Origin: CBDFGN01 sp965247065
Lineage (GTDB): Bacteria; Bacteroidota; Bacteroidia; Cytophagales; Cyclobacteriaceae
Length of the DNA: 64,000 nucleotides
NCBI GenBank assembly: GCA_965247065.1
Contig: CBDFGN010000006.1
Location: forward strand, 3,472,001 to 3,536,000
Direction: 5' to 3'
Of the stretch, positions 18,582 to 28,077 are shown piece by piece (the first letter of the stretch is position 1; each line of letters opens with the position of its first letter). The notes beneath the pieces were generated by a model that was not told the DNA's origin, did no database searches, and saw nothing but the letters and a program-made list of their open reading frames with translations. The translations under genes and the position numbers were made by a program.

Positions 18582-20051
18582 ATGGCCAAAAGCAGTAAAA
18601 ATTTGGATTTCGACACGGATTGGAGTTATTCAGCCGCTCCTGAAGGGGCTGATCACATCCGGTTGAAAGAGCAATATGGCCACTTCATAAATGGCAAATT
18701 CTCCAGACCAGTAAAGGGCAAATACTTGACTTCGGTTAATCCAGCTAATCTGGAAAAAATAGCTCAAGTCGCCAGTGGGACCCTTGAGGATGTAGATCTG
18801 GCTGTTAAAGCCGCGCGGCGTGCTTACAAGAAGATATGGTCCATAATGCAGCCTAAGGAGCGGGCCAAATACATTTATCGAATAGCCCGAATGATACAGG
18901 AAAAGGCCCGGGAATTTTCGGTGATCGAATCATTGGACGGGGGCAAGCCGATTAAGGAATCCAGGGACATCGACATGCCTTTGGCGTCGGCCCATTTTTT
19001 CTATTATGCTGGATGGGCGGACAAGCTGGAATACGCTTTCCCAGGCAGGAACGCCCAGCCACTAGGAGTCGCCGGTCAAATAATACCCTGGAACTTCCCG
19101 TTGCTGATGGCTGCCTGGAAAATAGCTCCGGCTTTGGCTACTGGCAATACGGTTGTGCTAAAGCCAGCCGAAACTACACCACTCACCGCCTTGAAGCTCG
19201 CAGAAGTTATCCAGGAATCGGGACTACCTGAAGGAGTTGTCAATATCGTCACAGGAGCCGGTTCGACCGGTGCCAGTCTGGTCAGCCATCCCAATGTGGA
19301 CAAGATTGCTTTTACCGGGTCGACAGGAGTAGGTCGGACGATTATGAGAGCGGTTGCAGGGAGTGGCAAAAAGTATACTCTCGAATTAGGCGGCAAGGCA
19401 GCCAATATAATTTTTGAAGACGCGCCGTTAGACCAGGCCATAGAAGGAATAATCAACGGCATATTCTTCAATCAGGGGCATGTTTGCTGCGCCGGATCTA
19501 GACTGTTTGTTCAGGAAGCCGTTTACGAAAACGTTATCCGGAGGTTAAAGGACCGAATGGAGACCCTGATAGTCGGTGATCCTCTGGATAAGAATACGGA
19601 TATCGGAGCCATTAACAGCAAGTCACAGCTACAGAAAATAAAGGAATATCTTGCATTCGGAGTTAAGGAAGGAGCCGAAATGTACCAAACCACAACTACC
19701 CTCCCATCAAAGGGCTACTTTTGCCGTCCTACCCTTTTCCTGAACTGCTCCCAATCCCATCGAGTGGTTCGGGAGGAAATATTCGGACCTGTACTGGCCG
19801 TCCAGACGTTTCGAACGGCAGAAGAGGCCATCGAGAAGGCCAACAATACTCCGTTTGGACTCTCAGGCGGGGTATGGACTGATAAAGGCTCCAAAATATT
19901 CAAGGTGTCCAGCAGTTTACGCTCCGGAGTGGTTTGGGCCAATACCTACAACAAGTTTGACCCAACCTCCCCCTTTGGCGGATACAAGGAAAGTGGCATG
20001 GGCCGAGAGGGGGGGTTACATGGATTGCTACCCTACATTAATCTGAATTGA
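18582..20051 (+). CDS. Aldehyde dehydrogenase (catalytic half of an ALDH16-type pair)
   Basis: A 489-residue NAD(P)-dependent aldehyde dehydrogenase. Visible motifs: IIPWNFPLLMAAWKIAPALA, the cofactor loop FTGSTGVGRTIM, LELGGKAANIIFED with the general-base Glu near 268, and FNQGHVCCAGSRLFVQ with the catalytic Cys near 301. It ends with the usual FGGYKESGMGREGG and a short oligomerisation tail. It lies 2 bp after deoC and 1 bp before a second, non-catalytic ALDH-like gene. That order and the combined length match ALDH16, where both halves are fused in one polypeptide of about 800 residues. Confidence 0.93.
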   Translation: MAKSSKNLDFDTDWSYSAAPEGADHIRLKEQYGHFINGKFSRPVKGKYLTSVNPANLEKIAQVASGTLEDVDLAVKAARRAYKKIWSIMQPKERAKYIYRIARMIQEKAREFSVIESLDGGKPIKESRDIDMPLASAHFFYYAGWADKLEYAFPGRNAQPLGVAGQIIPWNFPLLMAAWKIAPALATGNTVVLKPAETTPLTALKLAEVIQESGLPEGVVNIVTGAGSTGASLVSHPNVDKIAFTGSTGVGRTIMRAVAGSGKKYTLELGGKAANIIFEDAPLDQAIEGIINGIFFNQGHVCCAGSRLFVQEAVYENVIRRLKDRMETLIVGDPLDKNTDIGAINSKSQLQKIKEYLAFGVKEGAEMYQTTTTLPSKGYFCRPTLFLNCSQSHRVVREEIFGPVLAVQTFRTAEEAIEKANNTPFGLSGGVWTDKGSKIFKVSSSLRSGVVWANTYNKFDPTSPFGGYKESGMGREGGLHGLLPYINLN

Positions 20052-20052
20052 G

Positions 20053-20988
20053 ATGGCCAAATCCTTTACTACCAAATCGGCGGCTAACAAGAAGCAAACC
20101 GATGGACTGCCGGAGAACGGATCCCAACTTCCGCGACTACAAGTATTGAAGACCTATAAGATCTTTATTGGAGGCAAATTCCCGAGATCGGAATCAGGCC
20201 GATACTATCAGGTGAATGATCGCAAGGGAAACCCGATGGCTAATGTTTGTCGCTCTTCCCGTAAGGATTTTCGAAATGCCGTGGTTGCTTCAAGGAATGC
20301 GTTTGAATCATGGGCCGGTAAGAGCGCGTATAACCGGGGACAAGTTATCTATAGAATTGGCGAATTACTGGAAGGTAGAAAGGCCCAGTTCATAGAAGAG
20401 TTGGTTATGCAAGGCAGCCGTCGCTACAAAGCCCAGACAGAGGTCAACCTGTCGATTGATCGTTTAATTTATTACGCGGGTTGGGCCGACAAGTATCAAC
20501 AGGTATTCAGTAGCGTCAACCCGGTTAGTTCTTCCCACTTTAGCTTCTCCTTGTGCGAGCCTACCGGCGTGGTGGCAATTATCTCGTCAAGCAAACACTC
20601 ATTGTTGGGCCTGATTTCAACCGTTATTCCCGCGGTTCTGGGTGGCAATACCTGCGTGGCGCTGGCCTCAGCACAACAGCCCCTTTGTTCAATTTCCTGG
20701 TCTGAAGTCGTGGCCACTTCAGATGTTCCGGCTGGTGTTATAAACATTCTTACCGGTTACCCCGAAGAACTGGCATCCCATTTCGCCTCACATATGGATG
20801 TGAACGCCGTAATGTACTGCGGCGATAGCTCCGAAATAGCTCAAAGTATCGAGGAAAATGCGGTATCCAACCTGAAAAGGGTTTCCATTTGGGGTTCCCA
20901 CAAATGGGATGCTGACGAGTCTCAGAATCCCTACCAGATTCTGAAAAGCCAAGAGATCAAAACCACCTGGCATCCGATCGGATTCTAG
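20053..20988 (+). CDS. Non-catalytic ALDH-like subunit (second half of ALDH16 type)
   Basis: A 311-residue protein homologous only to the N-terminal, cofactor-binding part of aldehyde dehydrogenases: IFIGGKFPRSESGRYYQV, RNAFESWAGKSAYNRGQVIY, IYYAGWADKYQQVF, VVAIISSSKHSLLGLISTVI, SDVPAGVINILTGYPEELAS. It stops after that domain and contains no catalytic Cys/Glu region. This is not an obvious truncation: the end is ordered (HPIGF, TAG) and the length matches the degenerate second module of ALDH16 proteins. It starts 1 bp after the ALDH stop, in another frame, so the pair is either naturally split or a fusion separated by a frame change. Likely a structural partner of the active dehydrogenase. 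Confidence 0.8.
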   Translation: MAKSFTTKSAANKKQTDGLPENGSQLPRLQVLKTYKIFIGGKFPRSESGRYYQVNDRKGNPMANVCRSSRKDFRNAVVASRNAFESWAGKSAYNRGQVIYRIGELLEGRKAQFIEELVMQGSRRYKAQTEVNLSIDRLIYYAGWADKYQQVFSSVNPVSSSHFSFSLCEPTGVVAIISSSKHSLLGLISTVIPAVLGGNTCVALASAQQPLCSISWSEVVATSDVPAGVINILTGYPEELASHFASHMDVNAVMYCGDSSEIAQSIEENAVSNLKRVSIWGSHKWDADESQNPYQILKSQEIKTTWHPIGF

Positions 20989-21568
20989 CTGGCCGCGGTC
21001 CAGCCGCTCTGGTCGGTCGTACCGATATAGGATGAATTGGGAAATTCATATCCCGGCATTGCATTCGCGAAGCTCCTGCGGAGCAAGACGCAAGGCCCGG
21101 TGACTAAACGACTACAGCTTGGGGTGCGTTTCCTAACGCGATACGATACGCACAATAGAAGACATGCATATCGATATATGAATCTTGGGTTAAAGGAAGC
21201 AATCCCAATTCTAAGCCTTTCCGTCCTCGATCTGCAATTTCCAATAGCCTATAGCGATCTACCACCGTGCGGATAAAAGAATACTTGGACAGCGTTGACT
21301 TTCCAGGTTTGAAAATGGCACATAACTATCTGAATAACAGACCTATACATTGTTATTAATCAAGATCACTTGACGAAATCTTTGGTATTCAATTTACCCA
21401 AACCGGTTGAAATACGATTATCGATATATTAACAAAAAAATAGTAATATGTGTTTCAATATTACTCCTTGGCCTGTTTTACTTGAATGCAATAATAAAGT
21501 TGATATGTTATCCTTATTTAGACTCTTATTATAAACACTTTTTCATTGGCAACCCAAAAGGAATCCTT
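20989..21568. other. Intergenic region between deoC operon and TonB receptor
   Basis: 580 bp without a convincing gene. A short GC-rich inverted repeat (GCTGG/CCAGC around 20988-21004) lies at the end of the deoC operon but lacks a T tract. A 79-codon frame (21037-21276) has no recognisable features. The last 200 bp are AT-rich and contain an in-frame extension upstream of the receptor gene that looks non-coding. The receptor's ribosome binding site (AAAAGGAA, 21555-21562) lies at the right end. Confidence 0.5.
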
Positions 21569-24500
21569 ATGAAACATAAACTACTAGAACTGGTTCTGCT
21601 ACTGTCGGCCTTCCTGCTGGGAACGACCGATGTAATGGCCCAAGGGTCAACCACTTCCAGTATGAATGGAAGGGTATTGGACCAAAACGGCCAGGCTGTT
21701 CCAGGAGCTACCGTAATTGCCGTCCATGAACCTACCGGTTCGCAGTTTGGCAATGTGACCGACCCCAATGGAAATTACCGACTCAACAATATGAATGTGG
21801 GTGGACCCTACACTATCTCCATTTCATTTGTAGGGTACGAAACATTCCGGGAAGGAGGAGTATTCCTGGATCTTGGACAAACATTTCGGCTAAATGCGAG
21901 TTTGACTGACCAGGTGACAGAATTGGAGGAAATTCTAATTATGGCCAATCGTGGGGACATCTTTGATGGAAACCGGACCGGTTCTGAAACGATCATTGAC
22001 GAAAGGGCCATAATGAATGCCCCGACGGTAGACCGTAACTTACAGGATTTTACGAGGCTGACACCCCAGGCTAATGGTAACATTGGAATCGCCGGAGCAA
22101 TTTCTTTCGGGGGTTTGAACAACCGCTACAATTCCATATATATTGATGGTGCCGCAAACAATGACCTTTTTGGTCTTGCTGATTCAGGTACCAATGGCGG
22201 TCAAACTGGGATTTCTCCCATAAGCATTGATGCCCTGGAGCAGTTTCAGGTAGTATTGGCTCCCTATGATGTTAGGATGGGAGGATTTGCCGGGGGTGGC
22301 ATTAATGTTGTAACCCGTAGCGGATCCAATAAATTTGCGGGATCGGCCTATTATTTGGTAAATAACGAAAAATTTACCGGCAAAACGCCTTCGCATGAGG
22401 GGGGGGTTATCCGGGAAAAGCTGGCTGAATTTTCGAATAAAACCTATGGGTTCCGGTTAGGAGGTCCAATCATTAAGAACAAACTCTTTTTCTTTGTGAA
22501 TGCAGAGATCCAGCGGGATGAGACGCCCCAGCCATTTGATGCGGACAGTTGGGAAGGGGCTTCAGGATCCGGGGATAGTGTAGTCCAGGTTCTTAATTCT
22601 ATCTCTGGAAAATTGAGAAACGATTATGGGTATGAGCCGGGAGATTTTTTGAATACAACCAATACCATAGACGGAGAGAAATTCCTGACGCGGTTGGACT
22701 GGAATATTAATCAGAACCATAAGTTAATGCTTCGGTACCATTACACCAAGGCGGAACAGACCGGTCCACCCCGACCTTCTTCCAGAACCGTAGCCTCTCA
22801 GAATTCCAACCAATTCTTTCCTTCCACCACCAATTCAGCCTCAGTCGAATGGAAGGCGAACTTTGGGAATACCGCTTCGAGCAACGTTATCTTTGGAGTG
22901 ACCACAGTACGGGACGACCGCGATGTGACTGGTCAGCCTTTCCCCCGTCTTACAATTCGCGATGGGGATGGGACCATTACCACTGGGGCCGAGCCCTTTT
23001 CATTTGCAAATATTGTCAACCAGGATGTATATACTCTTACCGCCAACTACAATTTGTACAAAGGGCGCCACACCTTAACTTTTGGTACCCATAATGAGGT
23101 ATTCAGCATCTTCAACTTATTCCTGCCTCTCCATGTGCCTGAATATACTTTCAATAGCGTGGATAAATTCGTGGCTGGAGATACCATCACTGGAGTTCCT
23201 GAAGCCATTCTTTATCTCCACGGACACGCTTTTCCTGATCCCAACACCGGAATCGTACCCATTGGGGACAATGCCGAATCTGTGGCTGCTGATTTCAGCA
23301 CAGTTCAACTGGGATTCTATGTTCAGGATGAATTCCAGGTCAATGATAGATTGAAATTGACCGGTGGTTTGAGGATCGATATACCGACATTCCTTGATGA
23401 TGGGTTTAACAAAGTTGCCGAAGATGATAATATAGGATTTAATGATGAAAGTAATCCGAATTCCACTATCAATCTCCTGAAAAATGCGGGATATGATCTG
23501 GAAGGTGCCAAAGCCGGACAGTTGCCGGATGCACAAATTCATTGGAGTCCACGAATTGGATTTAACTACGACATTAAAGGCGACAAGACTTCTCAACTAA
23601 GAGGAGGTTTAGGAATATTCACCAGTCGTATCCCTTACGTATGGCCGGGCGGCGTTTACCTAAGAAACGGATTAAAAAGTGGGTTCCTGGCAGATTTCCA
23701 GGGCCTTGATTTTTCAACGAGTCCACCAACACCCTGTTGTGGAGCTTTAGGTCCTGGAGCCGGCGGAGTTCCCTTTAACCCCGATCTGAATTCCCAACCC
23801 ATAAACTCGACCCGTCCTGTGGGTGATGTGGACCTTTTCTCCAAGGATTTTAAATTTCCTCAGATCTTCCGGGCCAGTATTGGAATTGACCAGCAGTTAC
23901 CCTGGTGGGGATTGATCGGTACCCTTGACTTCCAGTATTCGGCCAAGGTGAATGATGTGATCTACACTGGAGTCAACAAACCAAAAGACCCGATCGGAAA
24001 CCTGAGCGGGGGTCCGGATAACCGGCCCATATACCAGAATGTCGATACCTTAAAGTTTGTAGACCCAACTTACAACTACATTACCCTGGCTACTAACACC
24101 AACGAAGGTCGGGCCATTAATCTGACTTTACAGCTTACCAAACCCTTTGACAATGGATTCACCTCAAACCTTGGCTATTCCTCCACCAGTTCCAATTCCA
24201 TATACGACAATACCGTGTTTATCAATTCTTCCCAGTGGCAGGAACTTCATAGCGTGAACGGACGAAACTGGGTGAGCCAACCGGGTAATGGTAACTACGT
24301 CGATGTTGATAAAATCCAGAATTCCCAGTTCAACACACTATCCAGGATCACTTGGTACCTATCTTACCGGAAAGAATATGCGGGCATGCTTGCCAGTACC
24401 ATAGCTCTATTCTACAACGGGCAGCAAGGTATACCTTTCTCCTATGTCTATAACGATGGAGATGGTGGATTGACTAATGACGATACTGGCCTGGATGAGG

Positions 24501-25018
24501 CACGGAATCTGATCTATGTTCCAGCCACGCAAAGTGACATCAATTTAGTGGATATTCCAATAGTTGACGACATGGGCAATCAAATTAGCGCAATAACCCC
24601 GGCTGAGCAATGGGGTGATTTAGATGCTTTTATTAAGGGCGACGATTACCTCAGTGAAAACCGGGGCGGATATGCGGAAAGGAATGGTCCCCGGATGCCC
24701 TGGGAACATATCATTGACCTGAAGTTCGCCCAGGAGATCTTCCTGGGGGCGGGGAATAGTAGGCACACTTTGGCCCTCACGTTTGATATTTTCAACTTCA
24801 CGAATATGCTTGGAAATATTTTTGATCAGGACTGGGGCAAACGATACTTTATCGCTGACAACCAGAATTTCCAGTTGATAAGTCTAGATGGCTTTGAAAG
24901 CGATGGTACTTCACCACGTTTTACTTTCCAAGACCCGGGTGAGCCCTGGGACGCGCTTCAATCAGGGACCAACAGTTCCCGCTGGAGCATGCGGATGGGG
25001 GTGAGATACACATTCTAG
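21569..25018 (+). CDS. TonB-dependent receptor with carboxypeptidase-like regulatory domain
   Basis: A 1149-residue outer-membrane receptor. The start is ATG 21569, preceded by AAAAGGAATCC; it gives the signal peptide MKHKLLELVLLLSAFLLGTT, whereas a start at 21407 would add 54 residues in front of it. After cleavage comes a CarboxypepD_reg-like domain (GRVLDQNGQAVPGATVIAVH), a plug domain (NRYNSIYIDGAANNDLFG; GGFAGGGINVVTRSGSNKF) and a long barrel ending in the aromatic-terminated strand RMGVRYTF. No SusD partner is adjacent, so this is an OmpA/OAR-like solo receptor. It lies inside the nucleoside-salvage district, which suggests but does not prove a nucleoside-related ligand. A strong terminator follows. 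Confidence 0.93.
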   Translation: MKHKLLELVLLLSAFLLGTTDVMAQGSTTSSMNGRVLDQNGQAVPGATVIAVHEPTGSQFGNVTDPNGNYRLNNMNVGGPYTISISFVGYETFREGGVFLDLGQTFRLNASLTDQVTELEEILIMANRGDIFDGNRTGSETIIDERAIMNAPTVDRNLQDFTRLTPQANGNIGIAGAISFGGLNNRYNSIYIDGAANNDLFGLADSGTNGGQTGISPISIDALEQFQVVLAPYDVRMGGFAGGGINVVTRSGSNKFAGSAYYLVNNEKFTGKTPSHEGGVIREKLAEFSNKTYGFRLGGPIIKNKLFFFVNAEIQRDETPQPFDADSWEGASGSGDSVVQVLNSISGKLRNDYGYEPGDFLNTTNTIDGEKFLTRLDWNINQNHKLMLRYHYTKAEQTGPPRPSSRTVASQNSNQFFPSTTNSASVEWKANFGNTASSNVIFGVTTVRDDRDVTGQPFPRLTIRDGDGTITTGAEPFSFANIVNQDVYTLTANYNLYKGRHTLTFGTHNEVFSIFNLFLPLHVPEYTFNSVDKFVAGDTITGVPEAILYLHGHAFPDPNTGIVPIGDNAESVAADFSTVQLGFYVQDEFQVNDRLKLTGGLRIDIPTFLDDGFNKVAEDDNIGFNDESNPNSTINLLKNAGYDLEGAKAGQLPDAQIHWSPRIGFNYDIKGDKTSQLRGGLGIFTSRIPYVWPGGVYLRNGLKSGFLADFQGLDFSTSPPTPCCGALGPGAGGVPFNPDLNSQPINSTRPVGDVDLFSKDFKFPQIFRASIGIDQQLPWWGLIGTLDFQYSAKVNDVIYTGVNKPKDPIGNLSGGPDNRPIYQNVDTLKFVDPTYNYITLATNTNEGRAINLTLQLTKPFDNGFTSNLGYSSTSSNSIYDNTVFINSSQWQELHSVNGRNWVSQPGNGNYVDVDKIQNSQFNTLSRITWYLSYRKEYAGMLASTIALFYNGQQGIPFSYVYNDGDGGLTNDDTGLDEARNLIYVPATQSDINLVDIPIVDDMGNQISAITPAEQWGDLDAFIKGDDYLSENRGGYAERNGPRMPWEHIIDLKFAQEIFLGAGNSRHTLALTFDIFNFTNMLGNIFDQDWGKRYFIADNQNFQLISLDGFESDGTSPRFTFQDPGEPWDALQSGTNSSRWSMRMGVRYTF

Positions 25019-25036
25019 ATCAAGTAATACCGGCTT

Positions 25037-25068
25037 AAGAAAAGAGGCTTTTGGAAGCCTCTTTTCTT
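25037..25068 (+). terminator. Strong intrinsic terminator after TonB receptor
   Basis: A perfect 14-bp stem (25037-25050 pairing with 25055-25068) with a TTGG loop. The stem contains an AAGAAAAGAGG arm, so its 3' arm supplies T-rich sequence (CTTTTCTTATTAT). It can also act in the reverse direction. Located 19 bp after the receptor stop codon. Confidence 0.9.
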
Positions 25069-25094
25069 ATTATCTTAACCAAGCCAATTAGCCG

Positions 25095-26618
25095 ATGCGA
25101 ACACTACTGCACTCTCTCCTCCTAATGCCCATAATTGGATGTCAACCGTTTGAAGAACCGAAAGATTACCCTGGCACCGCTGAAGAATACCTGACCCAAA
25201 GAAATGAGCTCCTGAACCAGGACAGTCTCCTGGCTTTTGACTCCCAGGTCCAATTAACCGTCCGGGAGAGGGCTCTGGATCAAAAGTTCCAGAACCTCCG
25301 GGATGGAATGATTAAAGAATACCTGGCCCAGAACTTCTTTCCTCCGTCAAACAGCTTTTATCTCTCCAAATCCCATATCGAGCAAACCAAACTGTTTAAT
25401 TTCTTCAAGTTAATGCCCAAAGGTGGGATCCTGCATCTGCACAGTTCAGCTTTGGGTGACGCGCGATGGATTGTTAATCGGTCGATGAAGGAACCAAACT
25501 GCTATGTCTACTGGTTTAACGATAACGACCAGTACATCAAAGGGGAGATCAAATTCTTCAATCCTGATGGGGTCCCGCCAGGATTCCAATCCGCTCAATT
25601 GCTCAATAGCCGAAATCCTGAATTCTACGATGAGCTAATTGATTTGCTGACATTTGACCACGAAATTGCCCGTGATTCAGTTGACATTTGGAGCGAGTTT
25701 GAAAAAATCTTTCAAAGGCTGCATGGATTTACTCATTTCCGGTCCGTTTACAAGGATTACCACCGGGCGGCGTTCGACTCGTTGTGGGTAGACGGAGTGC
25801 ATCACGTTGAAATTCGGTCCCTGCTGAACGGTGGGCTATATGATCTTGTTCATTCCAGAGATTACTACGACTCAGATTCTATGGTAAACTATCTTCAAGA
25901 AGTTAAGGCTGATATGCAAAGAGATCATCCCGAGTTTACTTTGAAGCTGGTCTACACTTCTTTAAGGTTTCGATCCGAGAAGAAAATTAAGGAGCAGATC
26001 ATCAATGCATTCGAACTTCGAAAACGCCATCCGGATCTTGTGGTAGGCTTTGACCTGGTGGCTAAAGAGGATGATGGTCATACCACCCTGTTCTTTCTGA
26101 ACAACTGGCTGGAGCTTGACTCCCTGGAACAGTCCTATGGGATTGATCTTCCTTTGTACCTTCACGATGGGGAGACGGATTGGTATAGTATTAAGAATTT
26201 ATATGATGCGGTGTTGCTCCGAAGCAAACGGATTGGCCATGGATTTAACCTTAATCATTTTCCAGGCCTACAGGAGCTTGTTAAAGAACGGGATATTTGT
26301 ATTGAAGTAAGCCCGCTCAGCAACCAGATCCTGGGTTATGTCTCGGATCTGAGAGTCCATCCTGGCTCTTATATGCTAAGACGCGGAATCCAGGTTGCCA
26401 TCAGCTCAGATGATCCGGGAATTTTCGGCTACAATGGACTTTCTTACGATTTTTGGTCCATAGCTTTGGCCTGGGAATTAGATCTGCAAGCGATTAAGAA
26501 GCTGGCGCTGAATTCGCTGGAATATAGCAGCCTGAATCATGAAGAAAAGAAAAAGGCGCTTAAGCATTGGAATCTGCAATGGGATAAATTTGTAAGGGAG
26601 GCCAGTGAGTTGCTTTAG
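25095..26618 (+). CDS. Adenosine deaminase-like lipoprotein
   Basis: A 507-residue exported member of the adenosine/AMP deaminase superfamily. N-terminal MRTLLHSLLLMPIIGCQPFE has a lipobox (IIGC), so the enzyme is probably a periplasmic lipoprotein. Metal and catalytic motifs: PKGGILHLHSSALGDARWI (HxH), then LYLHDGETDWYSIKNLYDAV, RSKRIGHGFNLNHFPGL (HGxx), IEVSPLSNQILGYVSDLRVH and VAISSDDPGIFGYNGLSYDF (catalytic Asp pair). This arrangement resembles ADGF/ADA2-type deaminases more than cytoplasmic Add. It would deaminate adenosine or deoxyadenosine before or during uptake, fitting the neighbouring NUP protein, purine permease and phosphorylases. Confidence 0.85.
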   Translation: MRTLLHSLLLMPIIGCQPFEEPKDYPGTAEEYLTQRNELLNQDSLLAFDSQVQLTVRERALDQKFQNLRDGMIKEYLAQNFFPPSNSFYLSKSHIEQTKLFNFFKLMPKGGILHLHSSALGDARWIVNRSMKEPNCYVYWFNDNDQYIKGEIKFFNPDGVPPGFQSAQLLNSRNPEFYDELIDLLTFDHEIARDSVDIWSEFEKIFQRLHGFTHFRSVYKDYHRAAFDSLWVDGVHHVEIRSLLNGGLYDLVHSRDYYDSDSMVNYLQEVKADMQRDHPEFTLKLVYTSLRFRSEKKIKEQIINAFELRKRHPDLVVGFDLVAKEDDGHTTLFFLNNWLELDSLEQSYGIDLPLYLHDGETDWYSIKNLYDAVLLRSKRIGHGFNLNHFPGLQELVKERDICIEVSPLSNQILGYVSDLRVHPGSYMLRRGIQVAISSDDPGIFGYNGLSYDFWSIALAWELDLQAIKKLALNSLEYSSLNHEEKKKALKHWNLQWDKFVREASELL

Positions 26619-26641
26619 CAAATGAATTGAGTTGCTTTAGC
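26607..26641 (+). repeat. Tandem duplication of the deaminase gene's 3' end
   Basis: GAGTTGCTTTAGC occurs at 26607-26619, where it contains the deaminase stop codon, and again at 26629-26641 with a 22-bp period. The second copy looks like a duplicated gene terminus left in the spacer. Confidence 0.7.
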
Positions 26642-26650
26642 GATGAATAA

Positions 26651-26678
26651 TGTATAAAGTACGAAGTACCTAGTAGTA
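26651..26678 (+). repeat. Degenerate heptamer array (AGTACGA type)
   Basis: Four consecutive 7-nt units in phase: TGTATAA, AGTACGA, AGTACCT, AGTAGTA. It lies in the spacer between the deaminase and NUP genes, just after the 13-bp duplication. Compare the heptamer arrays at 61520 and 62924. Confidence 0.55.
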
Positions 26679-26802
26679 AATTTCCAGTCCCGAGTTGTAT
26701 GTCACGGTTACAAATAAACGAATCAGAATGGTAATGATATCATCCTGGATTATAACTTCCTCCGAAAACAGTTTGGAGAGGTTGCACCCTATCGTCAATC
26801 CC

Positions 26803-27879
26803 ATGAAAAACAGCATGATCTTCTTTCTGCTAGCTCCCTACCTCCTATGCTCCTGCCAAAATCAACCGAAAGAAGGGCAGCCTGATGCAGAAACCAAGAT
26901 TGAGGTGAAAGTAGTGGTGGTGGCCATGTTCGAATCGGGTCTGGACACGGGCGACCGGCCCGGGGAGTTTCAGAACTGGGTGGAGAGGCTACCGCTTGAA
27001 GAGGTTGTAGCCTTTCCCCACGGATACCGTGACCTTAGATGGAATAAAGAGCTGGGCGTTTTGGGCTTGGTAACCGGAATAGGCACCGCTAAATCAGCGG
27101 CCTCCGTGATGGCCCTGGGATTGGATCGACGATTTGATCTGTCAAGGGCCTACTGGATCATCGCCGGTATTAGCGGCATAGATCCCGAAGATGCACCCCC
27201 AGGGTCTGCGGCCTGGGCCGAATGGGTGATTGACGGTGATTTATCCCATCAGATCGACGCCCGTGAAATCGAGGACGGATGGCCAACCGGGTACATACCG
27301 TTGCGCCTAAAGGAACCTTACCAACAGCCGGTGCCTGAGGATAACGAGGGTGCGGCCTACCATCTAAATCCAGATCTGGTGGATTGGGCCTACAACTTCA
27401 CCAAGGATATTGAGCTGCAGGATAATCCTCAGATTCAAGAGGTCAGAAATCTATACACGGACCATCCTTCGGCCCAAACCAAGCCTCGGGTACTCAAGGG
27501 AGATCACCTGGCGGCCATGACCTATTGGCATGGGAAGCTGCTAAACCAGTGGGCCAATGATTGGGTATCTTATTGGAGCCAGGGAAAAGGTAATTTCGTC
27601 ACCTCAGCTATGGAGGACACCGGCACTTTGCAGTCCCTGACCTTTCTTGCCAAATCCGGCCGGGTGGATCTCGACCGTGTATTGGTATTAAGGTCGGGGA
27701 GCAATTTTACCATGCAGTATCCTGGGGTAACGGCAGGCCAAAGCCTCGCCAGAGAGAAGTTGGGCAAAGGTTATACCGCCTATCTTCCTGCCCTCGACGC
27801 GGCTTACCGGGCAGGGAGCGCAGTGGTCAGGGAGTTGGTGGCGAATTGGGAGGAATATCAGGATAGTACGCCGCAGTGA
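26803..27879 (+). CDS. NUP-family purine nucleoside permease/phosphorylase-like lipoprotein
   Basis: About 358 residues, starting MKNSMIFFLLAPYLLCSCQN (lipoprotein signal, lipobox LCSC). The mature part matches the NUP family (purine nucleoside permease, NUP in yeast): VVVVAMFESGLDTGDRPGEF, GVLGLVTGIGTAKSAASVMA, YWIIAGISGIDPEDAPPGSA, VTSAMEDTGTLQSLTFLAKS and VLRSGSNFTMQYPG. The fold is that of nucleoside phosphorylase-like proteins, so it may bind or cleave nucleosides rather than form a channel. The start at 26803 gives an export signal; a longer frame opens at 26695 but adds only an unlikely leader. Located between a deaminase and a purine permease. Confidence 0.85.
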   Translation: MKNSMIFFLLAPYLLCSCQNQPKEGQPDAETKIEVKVVVVAMFESGLDTGDRPGEFQNWVERLPLEEVVAFPHGYRDLRWNKELGVLGLVTGIGTAKSAASVMALGLDRRFDLSRAYWIIAGISGIDPEDAPPGSAAWAEWVIDGDLSHQIDAREIEDGWPTGYIPLRLKEPYQQPVPEDNEGAAYHLNPDLVDWAYNFTKDIELQDNPQIQEVRNLYTDHPSAQTKPRVLKGDHLAAMTYWHGKLLNQWANDWVSYWSQGKGNFVTSAMEDTGTLQSLTFLAKSGRVDLDRVLVLRSGSNFTMQYPGVTAGQSLAREKLGKGYTAYLPALDAAYRAGSAVVRELVANWEEYQDSTPQ

Positions 27880-27916
27880 TAGCTTCTGAATTAATTCCGA
27901 AGCCTATCTTAGGACG

Positions 27917-28030
27917 ATGATCAAGAAATTCCTCCAACCAACTGCAGACCCCCGGGAAAAGAGCGTAGAATAAGCGCCTCCCAGGGCAGCGACCCGGGGT
28001 CTCATGTTTAAGGGGATTTCTTTGCAGTGT
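27917..28030 (+). ncRNA. Candidate structured leader RNA upstream of purine permease
   Basis: The spacer contains nested pairing: ACTGCA (27941-27946) with TGCAGT (28023-28028), and AGACCCC (27946-27952) plus GGG (27954-27956) with CCCGGGGTCT (27993-28002), a 10-bp helix with one bulged C. The enclosed 36-nt loop contains a further GCC/GGC pairing. It is GC-rich compared with its flanks. It does not match the purine riboswitch core I know. A 19-codon frame at 27917 overlaps its 5' part. Structure and regulatory role are inferred. Confidence 0.3.
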
Positions 28031-28077
28031 GTCCCTGCTCTCCTGAATCTTCTGGAGGCCGGGAATAATTCACCAAA

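Noticed and set aside
21407..21568. N-terminal extension of the TonB receptor
   Set aside because: It would place 54 residues before a clear signal peptide, and the internal ATG at 21569 has the ribosome binding site.
27917..28077. Classical purine riboswitch before the purine permease
   Set aside because: The conserved purine-aptamer core and its two kissing loops are not present; only a different pairing is seen, reported as a candidate structure.
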